Numbered from the stretch's first letter, positions 1 through 9,361 are shown. The stretch: 64,000 nt of DNA from Acidobacterium sp. S8 (GCF_009765985.1 NZ_LMUM01000021.1:99665-163664), one strand, 5' to 3'. Made by a program: numbers and translations. The notes: generated by a model from the sequence alone, not told the origin.

Positions 1-2009
1 CTGAATCACTCAAGCACAGCCCGTTGGGCGTGCCTTCCGTCAACTTTGGCAACTACGGCGGCACCACTTCTCTCCAGGCTCCGTGGCAGAACCAGCTCGA
101 CATCTACTCCTTCCGAGACGATCTTTCCTGGATCAAGGGACAGCACAGCCTTAAGTTCGGCGGCTTCCTCGGCTTCAACGGAAAGAATGAAGACGTCAAC
201 AGCTCAACCGGCGAGCGTCCGACCATCGGCAGCGTAGCCATCGCCAACGGCGGCGCCGATACCGGCGACACCCTGGCGAACCTGGAACTCACCGGAAACG
301 TCTTCAACATCGGTGAAACCTCCACCAACATCCGCGCCCAGCTCCGCTGGAGAGACTACGAGTTCTACGCGGGTGACACCTGGAAGGCATCTCCGCACCT
401 TACGCTCGACTACGGCGTGCGCTACTCCCTGCTCTTTGCGCCTTTCCAGCCCAATGACCAGATCACCAGCTTCCAGCCGCAGCTTTACGACGCCAGCAAG
501 CCTGCCTCAGACGCCTGCAACGGTCTCTGGGTAGCTCCCGGCAAAGATCCCTGCGGTGCGGCAAACGCGCAGTTCGGAACCAACTTCAGCCACGGCGTCG
601 ACGGTCCAAACCGCTCGCTCGTCAAGAACGGCTATCACAACTTCGCTCCCCGCCTCGGCATCATCTGGGATCCATTCGGTACCAGCAAGACTGTCCTCCG
701 CGCAGGCACAGGCCAGTTCTATCAGCGTGAGCGCGTTTCGCGTTACACCCTGGTTGCCAACGCTCCCTTTGCCTTGAACGCCAGCAACTATGCTCGTACC
801 CTCGACGGCGCCACGCCCCCCAGCGTTACCGGAACGGCCAGCCCCGCCGGCGGTGCCGACCCGGCTGCCCTGCTGCCTAACTCCTGGCAGTGGAACCTTA
901 CCCTCGAACAGGCCATCGGCTCCGACACCACCTTTCAGGTCGGCTACGTAGGCAACCGCGGCATCCACCTCACCAGCAGCTACGACGTCAACAGCGTCAC
1001 GCCGGGCAACCTGCTCGACGCGACCTTCGCTCCCAGCGGCTCGGTCAACAACTTCCGTCCGTTCTCCAACTACTCCACGCTCACCTATTGGGCGCACACC
1101 GGCAACTCCAACTACAACGGACTGCAGGCCGTGCTCAAGAGCCGCATCAACAACTCTCTGACACTCGGCGCAGCCTACACTTGGTCACGTGCCATGGCCG
1201 ATATCGTCACCGATGACTCCGGCGGCGGTATGGGCTCGCAGTCTCGCACCTACTATGCCGATCCTCGTCTCGACTACGGCGTTTCGGATGTCAACCGTCC
1301 GAACATGTTCGTAGCCAACGTGACTTGGTTCACCCCCAAGTTGCAGGGTGCCAACGCCATTGAGCGCGACGCAATCGGCGGCTGGGAAGCCACCGGCATC
1401 ATTACCGCGGAAAACGGCAACAACTTCACCATCTATCAGGGAGCCAGCGAAAACACCAGTGCTTTCGCCGATCCCACAGCCAGCAGCCTGCTCAATCAGA
1501 GCGGAGCCCTGGTCATGACCGGCTTCACCAACCCGCTCCGTCCTCTCTCCACAGGCCAGAGCTGCGTGACCGGCCGCCACGACAATCAGATCATCAACCC
1601 CGGTGCATTCACCCTTCTCGGCTACCATCTCGGCACCATCGAGCCCAGCATGGAAACGAGAGGCGCCTGCGGCGGTCCCAACTTCAACAACACCGACTTT
1701 TCGGTGCGCAAGAACTGGCCCGTCTTCCACGAGAAGGTCAACATCAAGTTCCAGATGGACTTCTTCAACCTCTTCAACCATCCGAACTTCAACCCCTCCT
1801 CGCTCTCCTTCGGCTCGCCGGTTCAGAACGTGAACTGCGGATCGCAGGTTGGAACCGCTGCTGATGGATCGGCAACCTACAATCCTTGCAGCACCACCAA
1901 CAACGTCGTCAGCCATCAGAACCTGCAGAGCGGCTTCGGCACCTCCAGCGGACTCATTGGCAGCGCTCCGTCACGCCAGCTCCAGTACGGACTGCGTTTC
2001 GACTTCTAA
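1..2009 (+). CDS. TonB-dependent receptor, Oar-like (5' truncated by window edge)
   Basis: This is the C-terminal part of an outer-membrane beta-barrel receptor; the frame is open from base 3 to the first base of the window, so the start, the carboxypeptidase-like N-terminal domain and the plug are outside. About 668 residues are visible. They alternate short aromatic strands and Asn/Ser/Gly-rich loops, as in the large acidobacterial Oar-like TonB receptors. The protein ends in QLQYGLRFDF; a C-terminal Phe is the usual outer-membrane assembly signal. The role would be energised uptake of a ligand, possibly an oligosaccharide, but the substrate cannot be read. A strong terminator follows at 2032. 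The gene stands alone here. Confidence 0.88.
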   Translation, partial: ESLKHSPLGVPSVNFGNYGGTTSLQAPWQNQLDIYSFRDDLSWIKGQHSLKFGGFLGFNGKNEDVNSSTGERPTIGSVAIANGGADTGDTLANLELTGNVFNIGETSTNIRAQLRWRDYEFYAGDTWKASPHLTLDYGVRYSLLFAPFQPNDQITSFQPQLYDASKPASDACNGLWVAPGKDPCGAANAQFGTNFSHGVDGPNRSLVKNGYHNFAPRLGIIWDPFGTSKTVLRAGTGQFYQRERVSRYTLVANAPFALNASNYARTLDGATPPSVTGTASPAGGADPAALLPNSWQWNLTLEQAIGSDTTFQVGYVGNRGIHLTSSYDVNSVTPGNLLDATFAPSGSVNNFRPFSNYSTLTYWAHTGNSNYNGLQAVLKSRINNSLTLGAAYTWSRAMADIVTDDSGGGMGSQSRTYYADPRLDYGVSDVNRPNMFVANVTWFTPKLQGANAIERDAIGGWEATGIITAENGNNFTIYQGASENTSAFADPTASSLLNQSGALVMTGFTNPLRPLSTGQSCVTGRHDNQIINPGAFTLLGYHLGTIEPSMETRGACGGPNFNNTDFSVRKNWPVFHEKVNIKFQMDFFNLFNHPNFNPSSLSFGSPVQNVNCGSQVGTAADGSATYNPCSTTNNVVSHQNLQSGFGTSSGLIGSAPSRQLQYGLRFDF

Positions 2010-2031
2010 AACCGCCCCTACGGGCAATAAC

Positions 2032-2061
2032 AAAGGGCAGGCTTCGGCCTGCCCTTTCCTT
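2032..2061 (+). terminator. Rho-independent terminator of the TonB receptor gene
   Basis: An 11-bp perfect stem (AAAGGGCAGGC / GCCTGCCCTTT) closes a TTCG tetraloop and runs into CCTTTTC, 23 bases after the receptor stop codon. The UUCG loop and GC-rich stem make this a clear intrinsic terminator. Confidence 0.88.
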
Positions 2062-2089
2062 TTCGACAAGCTACAAAAGCCTAAAAAGG

Positions 2090-2121
2090 CCGTCATCCTG
2101 AGCGAAGTCGAAGGACCCGCG
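2090..2121 (+). repeat. Short interspersed repeat, GTCATCCTGAG type
   Basis: The motif GTCATCCTGAGCGAAGTCGA is a variant of a repeat that recurs between genes in this window (2238, 32488, 35307, 35408, 46156). It is non-coding and lies downstream of the receptor terminator. Confidence 0.55.
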
Positions 2122-2165
2122 AACAAAGTTCGTGCGAAGCCTTGCGAAGCAAGGCCCCCCAACTT

Positions 2166-2205
2166 GGGTGCCCCATCCTTTTGCGCCCTTTGCGAAAGGG
2201 TGGGA
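2166..2205. repeat. REP-like hairpin repeat, copy 1
   Basis: A 40-bp unit that is repeated almost exactly at 3835-3874. It contains an imperfect dyad, CCCATCCTTTTGC paired with GCGAAAGGGTGGG around a 7-base loop. The other copy has the compensated arm CCCATCCTTTCGC. Two copies lie 1.7 kb apart in intergenic DNA on each side of the TPR gene, which suggests a REP-type mobile or structural element. Confidence 0.65.
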
Positions 2206-2237
2206 TTCCGCAAAAATTTACTCGCTGCTAAAATACC

Positions 2238-2274
2238 GCCGTCATTCTGAGGAGCGAAGCGACGAAGAATCTCC
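2238..2274 (+). repeat. Short interspersed repeat, GTCATTCTGAG...GAAGAATC type
   Basis: GTCATTCTGAGGAGCGAAGC followed by GACGAAGAATCTC. The same core returns in inverse orientation at 35408-35442 and in shorter form at 35307-35335. It is part of a dispersed intergenic family. Confidence 0.65.
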
Positions 2275-2356
2275 AACCAAAGTCTGTCAAGCCCCCATCA
2301 CCGAAAAAATCTTCTAAGTCACTCAAATATAAGGAAAAATTCCCCCCAACAATTGG

Positions 2357-2395
2357 CAGGGAATTATGCCCTGTTTCTATAAAATAGAAATAGGG
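2357..2395 (+). promoter_or_regulatory. Two overlapping dyads upstream of the TPR gene
   Basis: The segment CCCTG (2369-2373) can pair upstream with CAGGG (2357-2361), or it can form the base of a longer hairpin, CCCTGTTTCTAT / ATAGAAATAGGG (2369-2380 with 2384-2395, 11 of 12 pairs). The two structures exclude each other. The rest of the 2275-2516 gap holds no gene that I can support. Confidence 0.35.
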
Positions 2396-2516
2396 CTGAT
2401 TTCAGCGGGACGGGAATCACTTCGCCAAAACCTTCTTCCTGCATGTCGCTGATTCCAGGTAATTTAACGGTAAATCCCCTGGGATCAACAATCTACGACT
2501 CGGCTGTTTGGCTATC

Positions 2517-3776
2517 ATGAATGTTTTCAGGAATTTAGCAATTCGAGAGGGGGCCGCCGCATGCCTCCTGATCTTCTCTCTTATACTCTCGGCGCAATCG
2601 GTATCCGACACTTCAACCCACCAGCTCCAGCAGCTCCTCGACGCCCAGCAGGCAGCCAAAGCCTCCGGCGATCCCGCCCAGGTCGCCACTACCTCAGAAC
2701 AGCTCACCGCCCTCGCCGCCAAGCAAATGACGGCTACCGAAACAGCCTTGCAGCAACTCAGCCTACCACCCGCCAAAGCCCGCCAGCTCAAAACGCGCGA
2801 ACAGCAGCTTCATCAGATTCTTGCCAACGGATTCAACGACTGGGGCACAGCCGAGGCGCGGCAGAGGCAATTTCAACCAGCACTCGCCCACTTCCAGCAG
2901 GCGGAAAAATGGGACGTAAGCACACCCGGCGTGATGCGCAATCTCGGCACCGCTGCCTTTATGCTCGAAGATTATCCTGAGAGCGCCCGCGCCCTTGCCA
3001 CCGCAGTCGCGCAAACTCCTGATGACCAGCGTTTGCGCCTGATGCTGGCCATGTCCCTCTTCACTATCGAAAAATTCGCTGATGCCGCCGGCAACTTCGC
3101 TCAGATCAGCGATCTCGTCATGCAGGACCCGCGCTCCGCCTACGCCTGGGCCTTCTCGCTCGCTCGCACGAGTCAGGAGCAGAAAGCCAACACCATCGCC
3201 AACGATCTCGCCGCCCGCAACCTCGCGCCCGACGTGCACCTGCTGGTCTGCCAACTCTACACCACCATGGAAAACTACGAGCACGCCGTCCCGTGCTTCC
3301 GCAAGCTCGAGACCGAAGACCCAACCATGCTCCACGTTCACTATGAGACCGGAGCGACCCTCGTGCACCTCGACCGCCCCGCCGATGCCATCCCCGAGCT
3401 GCGAGCCGAACTCAAGCTCGACCCCTCAGACATCGACGCGCAGTATTACCTCGCCTTCGCCCTGCTCGAAACCTCGCAGAAGGAAGAAGCCCTCGGCCTG
3501 CTGCGAGACGTCATCGCAGAAAAACCAGACCACGCGCAGGCCCAATATCAGTTAGGCAAAGTCATGCTCGAAGACGGCAAGACCGACGAAGCCATCCAGC
3601 ATTTGGAAATTGCCGCGAAACTCGAACCGTCACTCGACTACGTTCACTACCAGCTGCAGGCCGCCTACCGACGCGCCGGGCGCAACGACGACGCCAACCG
3701 CGAGCTGGCAATCTACAAACAGATCAAGACAGAACACCGCAACGCCAGCCCCGCCCACGACAACAGCGCGCCATAA
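2517..3776 (+). CDS. Secreted or periplasmic TPR-repeat protein
   Basis: A 419-residue protein with an N-terminal signal peptide (hydrophobic stretch ACLLIFSLILSAQS, cleavage near residue 28). The rest is helical and built of tetratricopeptide repeats. Typical TPR spacing is visible at about residues 115-220 and again at 265-400, for example LGKVMLEDGKTDEAIQHLEI and the next unit YQLQAAYRRAGRNDDANREL. The family usually scaffolds protein complexes; no enzymatic motif is seen. An in-frame TTG lies 9 bases upstream, but ATG at 2517 is preferred; neither has a good ribosome site. The neighbours are an unrelated receptor and a convergent permease, so no partner can be named. Confidence 0.8.
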   Translation: MNVFRNLAIREGAAACLLIFSLILSAQSVSDTSTHQLQQLLDAQQAAKASGDPAQVATTSEQLTALAAKQMTATETALQQLSLPPAKARQLKTREQQLHQILANGFNDWGTAEARQRQFQPALAHFQQAEKWDVSTPGVMRNLGTAAFMLEDYPESARALATAVAQTPDDQRLRLMLAMSLFTIEKFADAAGNFAQISDLVMQDPRSAYAWAFSLARTSQEQKANTIANDLAARNLAPDVHLLVCQLYTTMENYEHAVPCFRKLETEDPTMLHVHYETGATLVHLDRPADAIPELRAELKLDPSDIDAQYYLAFALLETSQKEEALGLLRDVIAEKPDHAQAQYQLGKVMLEDGKTDEAIQHLEIAAKLEPSLDYVHYQLQAAYRRAGRNDDANRELAIYKQIKTEHRNASPAHDNSAP

Positions 3777-3834
3777 GCCGGCATACCAGACAACGTAAAT
3801 TGCGCCGTCATCATGAACGGAGCGCAATAAAGCC

Positions 3835-3874
3835 GGGTGCCCCATCCTTTCGCGCACTTTGCGAAAGGGTGGGA
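3835..3874. repeat. REP-like hairpin repeat, copy 2
   Basis: Second copy of the 40-bp unit seen at 2166-2205. The arms CCCATCCTTTCGC and GCGAAAGGGTGGG differ from perfect complementarity by one G-T pair. It sits in the 108-bp gap between the convergent TPR and permease genes and could help terminate both transcripts. Confidence 0.65.
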
Positions 3875-3884
3875 AACGAACAAC

Positions 3885-6290
3885 TTATTCCGCCCGAAGC
3901 GCCACCATGGGATCCACCCGCGCCGCCCGCCACGCCGGAGCCAGCGCCGCCACCGCCGCCGTCACCATCAACAATGCAACAGCAATCGACAAACTCACCG
4001 GATCGAAAGCACTCACTCCAACCAGCATGCTCGAAATCAGCCGCGTCAACGCAAGACTCAGCGCCAGTCCCAGCGCAATCCCGTAACAGGCGAGCTTCGC
4101 CGCATGCCACAGAATCATCCGCACAATCGCCTGCCGCTCCGCGCCAAAAGCCATGCGAACGCCAATCTCAAAGGTCCGCTGCGCCACTGAATACGCCATC
4201 GTCCCGTACACGCCCAGCATCGCCAGCAGCAGCGCCACGCCCGCGAATGAAGAGATCAGCGCCGAGCGGAAGCGTTCCGTCGCAATTGACGCGCCCACCA
4301 TCGTATCCATGGTGGTGAACTTCGTCGCAATCTGCGAATTCGTTTGTTTGATCTGCGCCTGCACCGCGTTCATCAGCGTCAGCGGAGCTACCTTCGTCCT
4401 CAGAACTATGTGTATCTCGGTCGCGAAGAATGGATGCTGTGCCATCGGCATGTAAAGCGTCGCGCCCGGCTTGGCTGCGGGTGAATCCTGGCGTACATCG
4501 CCCACCACGCCCACAACCGTCATCCACTTATCGGAATCGAGCCCACACTGAATCGTCTTTCCAATCGGGTTCGCATCGCCAAAACTCTGCTTCGCCAGCG
4601 ATTCGCTAATGATCGCAACAAACTGGCCATCGTATTTGTCCTGCGTATTGAAGTCGCGACCCTCCTTCATCGGAATCCCCATCGTCTGAAAATATCCCGC
4701 GCTCGCCACGCTGAAATCCGCATAAGGCATATGTTGAGGATCGACCGGCAGCCCACCCCTTACGTTGTAATACCCATTCGAGCCGTGTGCGCCCGTGGGC
4801 AATCCCATTACGCCGCCCACATGCTCCACACCCGGCAGCGCCGCCAGCCTCGTAAACAGCCCGTCATATTGTTGAATCGCCTTCAGAGCCTCATCCGTCG
4901 TGTGTGCCGGAGCATCCGCATCCACCACCAGCATCCGCACAGTCTGGAACCCCAGATCGCGTGCACTCAGCGTCACCAGCGTCCGCAGCAACAGTCCCGC
5001 TCCCACAGCCAGCACAAAGGTAGCCGCAACCTCCGCCACTACCAGGCCATTCCGCAAAGTGGAAGCGCTCTGCCCCGCCATGCCGCGCGAGCTGTCCTGC
5101 TTCAGCGCCTCAGCCGGATCGACCCTCGACGCTCGCCGCGCAGGAACTAGCGACGATGCAATCGTAGTCAGCAGCGAAAGTCCCAGCGTAAACGCCAGCA
5201 CCCAGCCATTCAGATGAATCTCCGCGGCGCGCGGCAATCCCTCCGGAGCCATCGCCACCAGCACATGCACCACCGGTCCAGCCAGCAATACGCCCAGTAC
5301 ACCGCCGATCACCGAAATCAGCAGGCTCTCCGAAATCACCACCCGTCCCAGCTGCCAGCGCGACGAGCCAAGCGCCGTCCGCACAGCAAGCTCCCTCTGG
5401 CGTTCAATCGAGCGCGCCATCTCCAGGTGAGTTACATTTACGCAGGCAATCAGCAGAATAATGGCCACCGCAGCCAGCAACAGCAGCAACAGCGGACGCG
5501 TTTTGCCTGTCATCTCTTCCTGCAGCGGCACGACCGTCATCTGCTTATCCTTGTTCTCACTCGGATACGCGCTTTTCAACCGCGTCGAAACCGCTCCCAG
5601 CTCAGCGCGCGCAGCCTCCAGCGTTACTCCGGAGCGCAACTTTGCCACAGCCCTGTAGTTGAATGCTGTGCGATTCCCCAGCGCCGCGCCCTGCAGCATC
5701 GGATACGCGAGCCACACCTGCGTCTTCTCCGGAAAATCAAAGGACGAAGGCAATACGCCGACAATCTGCGAAGGCTGGGCCTCGACCGTCATCGTCTGTC
5801 CAAGTGCCGCTTGCGCGCTTCCAAAATTGTCCCGCGCGAACTGCTCGCTCACCATCGTTTCACGGTGCGTATCTCCATCCGTGAGCGCACGCCCGGCAAT
5901 CGGAGTGATCCCAAAAACACGGGGAAAATTCAATTCCACCCCGGTCACCACGGTAAAGACGGCGTGATCGCGCAGCTGCACGCCTTCCTCTCCGCCGTCA
6001 TACATGCTGACCATCTCTAAGCTGCGTGTCTGCGTGCGCACATCCGCCGCATCCGGCCCCGTCACCCGCGGACGGGTACGCCCGCTATCTGTCCAATGCG
6101 TCTCGAGGGCCATGATCCGGCTGGCATCGGCATACGGTAGCGGAGCCAGCAGAATCGACTGCACCACGGTAAAAATCGCTGTGTTCGCACCAATGCCCAG
6201 CGCCAGCGTCAAAATCGCCGTCACCGCAAATGCCGGATGCTTCCACAGCTGTCGCGCCGCGTAGCGCAAATCCTGAAAAAAGGTCTCCAT
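3885..6290 (-). CDS. ADOP-type ABC transporter permease (MacB/FtsX duplicated)
   Basis: About 801 residues. The N-terminus (FFQDLRYAARQLWKHPAFAV) and first membrane helix (residues 20-45) match the acidobacterial duplicated orphan permease group. A MacB-type periplasmic domain is followed by an FtsX core near residues 265-390 (AVAIILLIACVNVTHLEMAR). A second periplasmic domain and a second FtsX core follow (GVALLLAMLGVYGTMAYSVA, then the last helices). Such permeases act with a separate ATPase in lipid or macrolide export or in mechanotransmission, but none is encoded next to it. ATG at 6290 is chosen because GAGG lies 6 bases upstream; ATG at 6296 is also possible. Substrate unknown. Confidence 0.88.
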   Translation of the reverse strand: METFFQDLRYAARQLWKHPAFAVTAILTLALGIGANTAIFTVVQSILLAPLPYADASRIMALETHWTDSGRTRPRVTGPDAADVRTQTRSLEMVSMYDGGEEGVQLRDHAVFTVVTGVELNFPRVFGITPIAGRALTDGDTHRETMVSEQFARDNFGSAQAALGQTMTVEAQPSQIVGVLPSSFDFPEKTQVWLAYPMLQGAALGNRTAFNYRAVAKLRSGVTLEAARAELGAVSTRLKSAYPSENKDKQMTVVPLQEEMTGKTRPLLLLLLAAVAIILLIACVNVTHLEMARSIERQRELAVRTALGSSRWQLGRVVISESLLISVIGGVLGVLLAGPVVHVLVAMAPEGLPRAAEIHLNGWVLAFTLGLSLLTTIASSLVPARRASRVDPAEALKQDSSRGMAGQSASTLRNGLVVAEVAATFVLAVGAGLLLRTLVTLSARDLGFQTVRMLVVDADAPAHTTDEALKAIQQYDGLFTRLAALPGVEHVGGVMGLPTGAHGSNGYYNVRGGLPVDPQHMPYADFSVASAGYFQTMGIPMKEGRDFNTQDKYDGQFVAIISESLAKQSFGDANPIGKTIQCGLDSDKWMTVVGVVGDVRQDSPAAKPGATLYMPMAQHPFFATEIHIVLRTKVAPLTLMNAVQAQIKQTNSQIATKFTTMDTMVGASIATERFRSALISSFAGVALLLAMLGVYGTMAYSVAQRTFEIGVRMAFGAERQAIVRMILWHAAKLACYGIALGLALSLALTRLISSMLVGVSAFDPVSLSIAVALLMVTAAVAALAPAWRAARVDPMVALRAE

Positions 6291-6447
6291 CGTCATCCTC
6301 GAAACTACGCACCTGGACTGCGTAACCGTCGTTACGCATTTGTACCGCGATCACGTTCCCTTCGCCACCGGAATTCCCGGGTGCGCGGCCCCTGAGCTAG
6401 CTTCCGAGTTGCTGGATGATTTATCTGAACTGAAGAGGCACAGGCCC

Positions 6448-7698
6448 TCACTGCGCAAACAGGCTGAGCGGAATAGCTTCGCCCATCGCTCGATATCCGG
6501 CAGGAGACGGATGCAGATGGTCGCCGCAGTCGAACGCAGGAAGCAGGTGATCGGGATGCTGCGGATCGCGGACAACATTGTCGAAATCGATCACCGCATC
6601 GAAATGCCCGGCCGCACGAATCCAGGCGTTCACCGCCTGTCGATCCGCCTCACTCAGCGCACCCGGATGATAGTAATCCGATCCCGTATACGGCGTAATG
6701 GTCGTTCCAAACACGCGCAGCCCATGCGCATGCGCACGCAGAACAATCTGCTCATAGGCCGAAAGCACCCGCTTCACCATCGCCTGATGCTCTTGCGGCG
6801 ATACCTCTCCATTGCGCGCCAGGCCACCCAGATCGTTCACGCCTTCGAACACAATCACCCATCGAACGCCCGCAGGCGCAAGCACGTCGCGATCGAAACG
6901 CGCCAATGCATTTGGCCCCAGTCCATCGGTCAGCAGATGGTTCCCGCCAATGCCCTGATTTGAAACACCAATGCTTCGCGTGTTCGGCGATGCCTGCAGC
7001 CGTTGCGCCAGCACATCGGTCCAGCGATCGTTTCCATTGGTCGTCGCCCCATGCCCATCCGTGATCGAGTCGCCCAGCGCCACAATCGTCGCCGCGCCAA
7101 CCGATGCCAGCACATCGATCTCCGCTACCTGGTACCAGTGATCCACATGCTTCGCCTCCAGCAGATTTGGCGCGGACACAAAATCGCCGTGAACAAAATA
7201 AGAAGTAGCGCGCGAGCCCGGATGTCCTGTCTGCGTAGCCGGTGGCGCATCGAGATGGAAGGTCACCGAAAGATCGGAGAGTGCGGCTACGGGACAATCC
7301 AGCGCATCCGATACAAACTCCGCTCCCGGCGGCACCATCACATCGCCGCTTCCCGCAAATGCCAAGGCTTTGTCCGTTGCCGGATCAATCGCCGACGAGG
7401 AAGCCGCAACCGGTCGCGCAACATGTACGGAAGTAAAATGCAGCGCCTCCGTTCCAAATGCGTTCGATACGTGAACGCGCAGCGCCGGACCACCCACCGA
7501 AAGATGAAAAATCTGCCGTACCGTCGCGTCGTGCAATTCGTCTGCCGACATCGCATTCTGCGGTTCAGGAATCTGCTGCGATGCGCCCCAGCTTGCAACC
7601 CATACCTGCGGACTGGTCTGGGCGCCGGTGTGCGCTCCCACAGAAACCAGCATCGCCAGTGTTGCAAAAATTATGCGGATTTTCAGTGCGCGTACCAT
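6448..7698 (-). CDS. Secreted SGNH/GDSL hydrolase
   Basis: A 416-residue exported esterase or lipase-like hydrolase. The signal peptide is residues 1-26 (IIFATLAMLVSVGAHTGAQ). All SGNH blocks are present: GDSITDG with Ser211, GIGGN with Gly251-Asn253, GVND with Asn288 in block III, and DHLH with Asp393 and His396. The 200-residue N-terminal part before block I is the beta-sandwich found in GDSL proteins of the kind acting on acetylated polysaccharides. It is divergent from the CE15 esterase, and both are exported, so a shared role in removing ester groups from plant polymers is plausible. The frame extends upstream into the neighbour's promoter; ATG at 7698, just before the signal peptide, is preferred. 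Confidence 0.88.
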   Translation of the reverse strand: MVRALKIRIIFATLAMLVSVGAHTGAQTSPQVWVASWGASQQIPEPQNAMSADELHDATVRQIFHLSVGGPALRVHVSNAFGTEALHFTSVHVARPVAASSSAIDPATDKALAFAGSGDVMVPPGAEFVSDALDCPVAALSDLSVTFHLDAPPATQTGHPGSRATSYFVHGDFVSAPNLLEAKHVDHWYQVAEIDVLASVGAATIVALGDSITDGHGATTNGNDRWTDVLAQRLQASPNTRSIGVSNQGIGGNHLLTDGLGPNALARFDRDVLAPAGVRWVIVFEGVNDLGGLARNGEVSPQEHQAMVKRVLSAYEQIVLRAHAHGLRVFGTTITPYTGSDYYHPGALSEADRQAVNAWIRAAGHFDAVIDFDNVVRDPQHPDHLLPAFDCGDHLHPSPAGYRAMGEAIPLSLFAQ

Positions 7699-7775
7699 CT
7701 GGCGGGAGTTACCATCATCACCGAAGTAAATCGATTTTATAAAGCGCAGTAAGAATACCATCCGTGGAGATTTGC

Positions 7776-9317
7776 GTGCGTCTGTTCCTGAAGTCTTTTG
7801 CTCTTTCACTCTCATGTCTTGGCGCGGCTGCCGCAATCGGCCAAAGCTCAAATACCACTCCTTCTGCGCCGCCACCGGTCACCTTCACCGCTGACCAGGA
7901 TCACCAGAACATGATGGACCAGCTCGGCATCAAGGCGTTGCGTCCGGGACCAAGCGGCAATGAAAAGGCTCCCAACCACGCAAACTACGACGAGTCGAAG
8001 GCCAGTCCCTATCCTGATCTTCCCGACCCGCTCATTTTGAACAACGGACAAAAGGTCACCACACCGCAGATGTGGCGGGATAAGCGCCGCCCTGAAATCG
8101 TCGAGATGTACGAGAAGTATGTCTATGGCCGCATTCCCAAAGATGTGCCGAGGGTGACCTGGAGCGTCGCCGCAGTCGACCACGAGATGATCGGATTCCA
8201 TCGCGTCATCGCCAAGGATCTCATCGGGCAGGTCGACAACTCTGCGTATCCCGCAATCAGCGTCAATATACACATGACCCTGGTGACGCCGGCGAATGCT
8301 ACCGGCCCGGTTCCCATCCTCGTCATGTTTAGCCATGCCGGTTTTCCCGCTCCCAATGAGCCTTCCGCTGAAGAGATGGATCGCGTAAACGCCGCTTGGA
8401 AGGCGCTCCTCATGCAACAGGACCCGTCCCTGAAAGATGTCTTTGCCAATCATCCGGCATGGCAACTGGTCACGCCCACGCCCTTCCAGCCTCCGCAGTT
8501 GAACGCCGATGGCGATCTGCCCAACACATGGCAATTGATCGCGGCAGGTTGGGGCTTCGCCCTTCTTGATCCGGCCAGCGTGCAGGCTGACGACGGAGCC
8601 GGAATCACGCGCGGCATCATCGGCCTGGTCAACAAAGGCCAGCCGCGCAAGCCGGAAGACTGGGGTGCATTGCGGGCTTGGAGCTGGGGCGCAGGACGCG
8701 CTTTGGATTACCTCACGACCGATCCCGCCGTGGATGCAAAACATGTCGGTATCGAAGGCGTCTCGCGCTACGGCAAAGCCGCTTTGGTCACCATGGCTTT
8801 CGATCAGCGCTTCGCCATGGTTCTTGTCGGTTCCTCAGGCAAAGGCGGCGCCACGCTCTTACGCCGCAATTATGGAGAAGCAGTCGAAAGCCTCACCGGC
8901 GGCGAATATTACTGGATGGCCGGAAACTTCCTGAAATACGGCGCCTCCGAAGCCACATTTGGCAGCAAGACGCCGGGGGATATCCCCGTCGATTCCAACG
9001 AGCTCATCGCGCTCTGCGCTCCCCGGCTGACCTTTATCAGCTACGGAATTCCCGAAAAGGGAGATGCCCACTGGCTCGATCAGGAGGGAAGCTTTATGGC
9101 AACCATGGATGCGAGCCGGGTATTTACCCTGCTGGGGGCGAAGGGACTCAATGTCGAAAGCGACTACCGCACAGCGAAGATGCCTCCCGTCAATGAAGGC
9201 TTGCTGGCTGGCCAACTCGCCTGGCGTCAGCACGACGGCGGGCATACTGACGCGCCGAATATGAAGTATTTCATCCAGTGGGCCGACAATTTCATCGGTC
9301 ATACCCCGCCTCAATAG
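7776..9317 (+). CDS. CE15-family glucuronoyl esterase (secreted)
   Basis: About 513 residues. CE15 enzymes cleave the ester between 4-O-methyl-glucuronate of xylan and lignin. The nucleophile motif GVSRYGKAAL (consensus GCSRxGKxA) places Ser330, and GGH near the C-terminus gives the likely catalytic His490. A signal peptide (FLKSFALSLSCLGAAAAIGQ) indicates export. The stretch GSSGKGG stands where fungal members have ESGAGG, so the canonical acid is absent and another acid must serve. GTG at 7776 has GGAG six bases upstream and is preferred to GTG at 7764. It is divergent from an exported SGNH esterase; the 77-bp gap between them probably carries both promoters. Confidence 0.86.
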   Translation: MRLFLKSFALSLSCLGAAAAIGQSSNTTPSAPPPVTFTADQDHQNMMDQLGIKALRPGPSGNEKAPNHANYDESKASPYPDLPDPLILNNGQKVTTPQMWRDKRRPEIVEMYEKYVYGRIPKDVPRVTWSVAAVDHEMIGFHRVIAKDLIGQVDNSAYPAISVNIHMTLVTPANATGPVPILVMFSHAGFPAPNEPSAEEMDRVNAAWKALLMQQDPSLKDVFANHPAWQLVTPTPFQPPQLNADGDLPNTWQLIAAGWGFALLDPASVQADDGAGITRGIIGLVNKGQPRKPEDWGALRAWSWGAGRALDYLTTDPAVDAKHVGIEGVSRYGKAALVTMAFDQRFAMVLVGSSGKGGATLLRRNYGEAVESLTGGEYYWMAGNFLKYGASEATFGSKTPGDIPVDSNELIALCAPRLTFISYGIPEKGDAHWLDQEGSFMATMDASRVFTLLGAKGLNVESDYRTAKMPPVNEGLLAGQLAWRQHDGGHTDAPNMKYFIQWADNFIGHTPPQ

Positions 9318-9361
9318 GAGTTGGGGTTCTCTGCCCTCCAGGGTTTGAGATACTGAAAAAC

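Noticed and set aside
507..1097. Long minus-strand reading frame inside the TonB receptor gene (also 1185-1916)
   Set aside because: It is antisense to a clear beta-barrel gene, has no recognisable motif, and its composition reflects the complement of GC-rich codons.
5214..6020. 268-codon plus-strand frame opposite the ADOP permease
   Set aside because: Rich in His, Arg and Gln with no fold features; the permease on the other strand has full family motifs.
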